From Collinsella sp. (lineage in GTDB: Bacteria; Actinomycetota; Coriobacteriia; Coriobacteriales; Coriobacteriaceae), in contig JAGZSF010000004.1 in NCBI GenBank assembly GCA_018381235.1, forward strand, positions 62,001-126,000: a stretch of DNA of 64,000 nucleotides, read 5' to 3'. The notes below the pieces were generated by a model, which was not told the DNA's origin, did no database searches, and saw nothing but the letters and a program-made list of their open reading frames with translations. Each line of letters starts with the position of its first letter. The stretch's first letter is position 1. The position numbers were made by a program, and so were the translations under genes. Below, one piece after another: positions 61,134 to 64,000 of this stretch.

Positions 61134-62000
61134 ATGCTCGTCAACGCAGCAGACATGCTCAAGAAGGCCGAGGCCGGCAAGTACGCTCTCGGTGCCTTCA
61201 ACACCAACAACCTCGAGTGGACCCTGGCTATTCTCCAGGCCGCCGAGGAGGCCAAGTCTCCGCTGATCCTTCAGTGCACCGCTGGTGCCGCTAAGTGGAT
61301 GGGCGGTTTCAAGGTCTGCGCCGACATGGTCAAGGCTGCCGTCGAGGCCACGGGCGTTACCGTCCCCGTCGCCCTTCACCTCGATCACGGTTCTTACGAG
61401 GACTGCTTCAAGTGCATCGAGGCCGGCTTCACGTCCATCATGTATGACGGCTCTCACGAGGAGACCTTCCAGCTTAACCTCGACCGCACCAAGGAACTCG
61501 TTGAGCTTGCCCACTCCAAGGGCATGTCCATCGAGGCCGAGGTCGGCGGCATCGGCGGCACCGAGGACGGCGTGACCTCCAACGGCGAGCTCGCTGACCC
61601 CGCTGAGTGCAAGCAGATTGCTGACCTGGGCGTCGACTTCCTCGCCTGCGGTATCGGCAACATCCACGGCGTGTATCCCGCCGACTGGGCTGGCCTTTCC
61701 TTCGAGCGTCTGGGCGAGATCAAGGCTCAGACCGGCGACCTGCCCCTCGTTCTGCACGGTGGTACCGGCATCCCCGAGGATCAGATCAAGAAGGCCATCT
61801 CCCTGGGTATCTCCAAGATCAACGTTAACACCGATCTGCAGCTCGTCTTCGCCAAGGGCGTTCGCGAGTATATCGAGGCTGGCAAGGATCAGCAGGGCAA
61901 GGGCTTTGACCCCCGCAAGCTCCTCAAGCCTGGTCGCGACAACATCGTTGCCCGCACCAAGGAGCTCATGGAGGAGTTTGGCTCCGTCAACAAGGCGTAA
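61134..62000 (+). CDS. fba: Class II fructose-1,6-bisphosphate aldolase
   Basis: A 288-residue zinc-dependent aldolase of glycolysis and gluconeogenesis. HLDHGSYEDC (near 82-91) holds a zinc-binding His and the catalytic Asp; EVGGIGGTEDG and LHGGTGIPEDQIKKAI are also conserved, the latter binding phosphate. The length fits the short class II type. ACAGGAGGTTTCTTTT precedes the ATG, and a possible promoter, TTTATG-16-TAAAAT at 61066-61093, lies upstream. Tagatose-bisphosphate aldolase is an alternative substrate assignment. Confidence 0.93.
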   Translation: MLVNAADMLKKAEAGKYALGAFNTNNLEWTLAILQAAEEAKSPLILQCTAGAAKWMGGFKVCADMVKAAVEATGVTVPVALHLDHGSYEDCFKCIEAGFTSIMYDGSHEETFQLNLDRTKELVELAHSKGMSIEAEVGGIGGTEDGVTSNGELADPAECKQIADLGVDFLACGIGNIHGVYPADWAGLSFERLGEIKAQTGDLPLVLHGGTGIPEDQIKKAISLGISKINVNTDLQLVFAKGVREYIEAGKDQQGKGFDPRKLLKPGRDNIVARTKELMEEFGSVNKA

Positions 62001-62020
62001 GTGTCGCTAAACTTCCCGCC

Positions 62021-62112
62021 GGAAGCCCCGTCTCCCTACACTGTTTCCTTTGCGCTCACCTGGCTTTGCCAGAAGTCGCGCCAAGGAAACAGTTCCGGGG
62101 GACGGGGCTTCC
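62021..62112. repeat. 92-bp nested palindrome after fba
   Basis: GGAAGCCCCGTC (62021-62032) pairs with GACGGGGCTTCC (62101-62112); inside, ACTGTTTCC (62040-62048) pairs with GGAAACAGT (62085-62093), and TGGC/GCCA forms the tip. Few bases are unpaired, so the arm spans almost the whole 92 bases. It starts 20 bases after the fba stop and could terminate fba, though the sequence is repetitive and looks mobile in origin. Confidence 0.75.
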
Positions 62113-62253
62113 TTTGTTTAACGCCGCAGGGTTACGAGGCTGAATTAAGATGGCTACTGGCTTCGCCAGAAGTCGCGCGACGGAATCAGCTCCGGGGAAA
62201 CGGGGCCTCCTTTGTTAACTCGCTACAGGGTTACTGGGCTGAATTCATTTTTA
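62060..62253 (+). repeat. Two tandem 97-bp units overlapping the palindrome
   Basis: CTGGCTTTGCCAGAAGTCGC starts at 62060 and CTGGCTTCGCCAGAAGTCGC at 62157. The units align along their full 97 bases, through CTCCTTTGTT, GGGTTAC and GGCTGAATT, with scattered differences. Only the first unit keeps a left partner to complete the palindrome, so the second looks like a partial copy. The block fills most of the 352 bases between fba and the transglutaminase gene. Confidence 0.8.
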
Positions 62254-62352
62254 GAGGTACCGTTTATCGGTGTTGAGGGTTCCTTTATTGGGGCTTTCTT
62301 TTTTTATCTCGCTACAATGGGCTTCAAGAGTTCTAATGACTTGGAGTTTGGT

Positions 62353-63786
62353 ATGGCTGTTATTAATGTGCTGCCTTCGGATGGGAAGGTCATTGACGAG
62401 GGTCCTGTTGGTTGCTCTGTTGATGTTTGCTGTGATGATTTCCGTCATCTCGATATTGGACTGCCGCCCGAGATTCTTCGTCTCAAGGATGCCGGATATT
62501 TGACGCAGGCTGTTGCGGCTTGTGATCGTCTTTTGGGGCAGAATCCCGATCCCTCGTTGGCCGCTTGCGTTCGTGCCGAGCGGTATCGCATGCTTGAGAC
62601 GCCGCTTCATTTTTCGGTGTCGCGCGCTCGGGCTATTGCGATGATTCGCGAGGAGTGGCCTGAGTTTACCGAGGAGCAGTTTGACGATTTGATTGACCGT
62701 AAGCGTATTGACTGGCGCTTTATCGATGGCGAGCTGTTCGTTCTCGACAACTTCCTCGATTCGCTTCGCGTATATCCCAAAGAGGTCCCCGGCATGCGTC
62801 CCGATTCTACGGACGGAATAGCACTGCGCAACGAGATGCTCAAGGAGATGGAGTCGCAAAACGGATTGACTCGCGTTATTACGCTTCAGGCGTCCTTGTC
62901 TGTCCCCGGCGCTCTAGAGGGGGAGACCGTTTGCGCTTGGCTTCCCGTCGCGGCTGCCTGCCGTCAGCAGTCTCGGGTCGAGATTCTCGACATGACGCCG
63001 GAGGGTACTGTTGCTCCCGCGAACGCTTCGGCGCGTACCGCCTCGTGGTCTTCTTCGAGTGAGCGCTCATTCTCGGTGACCTATCGTTATCACATCGATG
63101 CCGCTTATCGCGATATCTATGGGGGTGCGCTTCCGGCGCATCCGTGTATGGACGCGCCGCTGTCCGAGGATATTTCCGAGGACCGTCCGCACATTGCATT
63201 CACGCCGTATCTGCAGCAGCTGACGGCCGGTGTTGCTGACGGACTCGAGGATCCGCTCGATCGCGCTCGTGCTATCTATGATTACCTGACACAGCATATC
63301 GACTATCGCTATCAGCCGCCGTACTTGCTTTTGGGATCTATTGCCGATGACTGTGCGCATTCGCTCCGCGGCGATTGCGGCGTTATGGCGCTCACGTTTA
63401 TCACCATGTGCCGTATCGCGGGCGTGCCTGCCCGTTGGCAGAGCGGCCTGTATGTTGCGCCCGATTCGGTGGGGTCGCACGACTGGGCAGAGTTCTATAC
63501 GCCGCAGACCGGTTGGCTCAACGCCGACGTGTCATTTGGATCTTCTGCTCGCAGGATGGGGGAGGAGTGGCGCCGCCGTCACTACTTTGGCAATCTCGAC
63601 CCGTGGCGTATGGTGGCCAACAATCGATTCCAGGCAGAGTTTGAGCCCTCTTTCGACGGCATGCGCGAGGACCCTTACGATAACCAGATGGGTGAGGCTT
63701 CGGTCGACGGTCGCGGATGCCGTCAGCGCGAGATGCTCCGCACGGTCGAACTCATCGAAATGCTCGAAGTTCCATTTTCGGACTAA
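62353..63786 (+). CDS. Transglutaminase-like domain protein
   Basis: A 477-residue protein. A DUF-type N-terminal half of some 250 residues is followed by a transglutaminase/protease-like core: the catalytic Cys in LRGDCGVMALTFITMCR, the His in GSHDWAEFYTP and the Asp in LNADVSFGS, intact. The protein lacks a signal peptide, so it is probably cytoplasmic. Such enzymes act as cysteine peptidases or amidases; the substrate is unknown. The ATG at 62353 has TTGGAGTTTGGT before it. The frame is open back to 62212 through the repeat block, with no ribosome site there. Confidence 0.82.
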   Translation: MAVINVLPSDGKVIDEGPVGCSVDVCCDDFRHLDIGLPPEILRLKDAGYLTQAVAACDRLLGQNPDPSLAACVRAERYRMLETPLHFSVSRARAIAMIREEWPEFTEEQFDDLIDRKRIDWRFIDGELFVLDNFLDSLRVYPKEVPGMRPDSTDGIALRNEMLKEMESQNGLTRVITLQASLSVPGALEGETVCAWLPVAAACRQQSRVEILDMTPEGTVAPANASARTASWSSSSERSFSVTYRYHIDAAYRDIYGGALPAHPCMDAPLSEDISEDRPHIAFTPYLQQLTAGVADGLEDPLDRARAIYDYLTQHIDYRYQPPYLLLGSIADDCAHSLRGDCGVMALTFITMCRIAGVPARWQSGLYVAPDSVGSHDWAEFYTPQTGWLNADVSFGSSARRMGEEWRRRHYFGNLDPWRMVANNRFQAEFEPSFDGMREDPYDNQMGEASVDGRGCRQREMLRTVELIEMLEVPFSD

Positions 63787-63825
63787 TCGGTAGAAAGCTG
63801 TGATAAACTAACTCACGCATTGCGT

Positions 63826-63912
63826 GCCCGAGTGGCGGAATTGGCAGACGCAGTGGACTCAAAATCCACCGTTGGCAACAACGTGCGAGTTCGAGTCTCG
63901 CCTCGGGCACCA
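63826..63912 (+). tRNA. tRNA-Leu (anticodon CAA)
   Basis: The acceptor arms GCCCGAG and CTCGGGC pair perfectly. The anticodon stem-loop is GTGGA-CTCAAAA-TCCAC, so the anticodon is CAA. A long variable arm (CGTTGGCAACAACG), GTTCGAGTC in the T arm and an encoded CCA end mark it as a class II leucine tRNA. Confidence 0.95.
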
Positions 63913-63931
63913 TACATGCAAGTGAGCGTTC

Positions 63932-63955
63932 AAGGGGGTTGCGGCCCCCTTTTTC
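63932..63955 (+). terminator. Terminator after tRNA-Leu
   Basis: AAGGGGG (63932-63938) pairs with CCCCCTT (63945-63951), followed by TTTCG. It lies 20 bases beyond the tRNA. Confidence 0.8.
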
Positions 63956-64000
63956 GTGCCGAACTCGCGTGAGCGCGCGAAGCGTTAAGCAAACAGGCCT

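Noticed and set aside
62212..62352. 47-residue N-terminal extension of the transglutaminase protein
   Set aside because: It is read through the repeat block, has no ribosome site and gives no recognisable sequence; ATG 62353 has GGAG properly spaced.

Overview
The window is chromosomal DNA of high G+C content, dense with genes on both strands, with AGGAGG-type ribosome sites and many GTG starts. The mix of genes (a RecJ-RecQ fusion, an EtfAB/lactate-dehydrogenase type operon, an N-terminal-rubredoxin rubrerythrin, a full Liv transporter, sortase-like surface proteins) and several families of short palindromic repeats suggest an anaerobic gut actinobacterium of the Coriobacteriia, most likely Collinsella. 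That assignment is inference from gene content and style, not from a marker gene.

Layout. 1-5.2 kb: rubrerythrin (-), an alcohol dehydrogenase/aldehyde dehydrogenase pair (+), a tiny membrane-peptide gene with a possible antisense RNA, a HIRAN protein, a small charged protein and a metallophosphoesterase. 5.2-10 kb: a DUF2130 coiled-coil protein and a Ski2-like helicase that converge on a shared terminator. 10-16.7 kb: RNA modification and regulation: TrmB, a Trm9-like methyltransferase, an XRE regulator with a membrane tail plus a DUF4097 protein, Elp3, and a spermidine-synthase-like protein. 16.7-22.4 kb: a three-gene minus-strand operon (TerB_N-type protein, BrxD-like ATPase, Lhr-like helicase) that looks like a DNA-processing or defence module. 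22.4-26.5 kb: DUF554 membrane protein and a five-gene minus-strand operon of mostly secreted or surface proteins of unknown function.

26.8-30.5 kb: FAD oxidase-EtfB-EtfA, probably a lactate or 2-hydroxyacid dehydrogenase coupled to electron-transfer flavoprotein. 30.5-41.5 kb: HD hydrolase, AzlCD exporter, KdgT-type permease, GGDEF protein, EamA exporter, PurL, and a CPA2 antiporter followed by a striking array of eight alternating 15-bp motifs at an exact 31-bp pitch. 41.8-49.7 kb: a FabG-like reductase, homoserine dehydrogenase, a decayed LivK fragment, and the complete livKHMGF operon. 49.7-54.2 kb: a membrane-anchored propeller/zinc-ribbon protein flanked by two copies of one palindromic repeat, CutC, a GalT-like DUF4931 protein and a BASS transporter. 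54.5-64 kb: RecJ-RecQ fusion, RelA/SpoT, an MBL-fold hydrolase, class II fructose-bisphosphate aldolase, a composite repeat, a transglutaminase-like protein and tRNA-Leu(CAA).

Most of the window is ordinary housekeeping and transport. The parts most worth pursuing are the TerB_N/ATPase/helicase operon, the helically phased repeat array at 41.5-41.8 kb, the candidate type I toxin-antitoxin locus at 3.7-3.9 kb, the Elp3/Trm9-like pair, and hairpins carrying a GGGACAGG loop that sit directly against stop codons.
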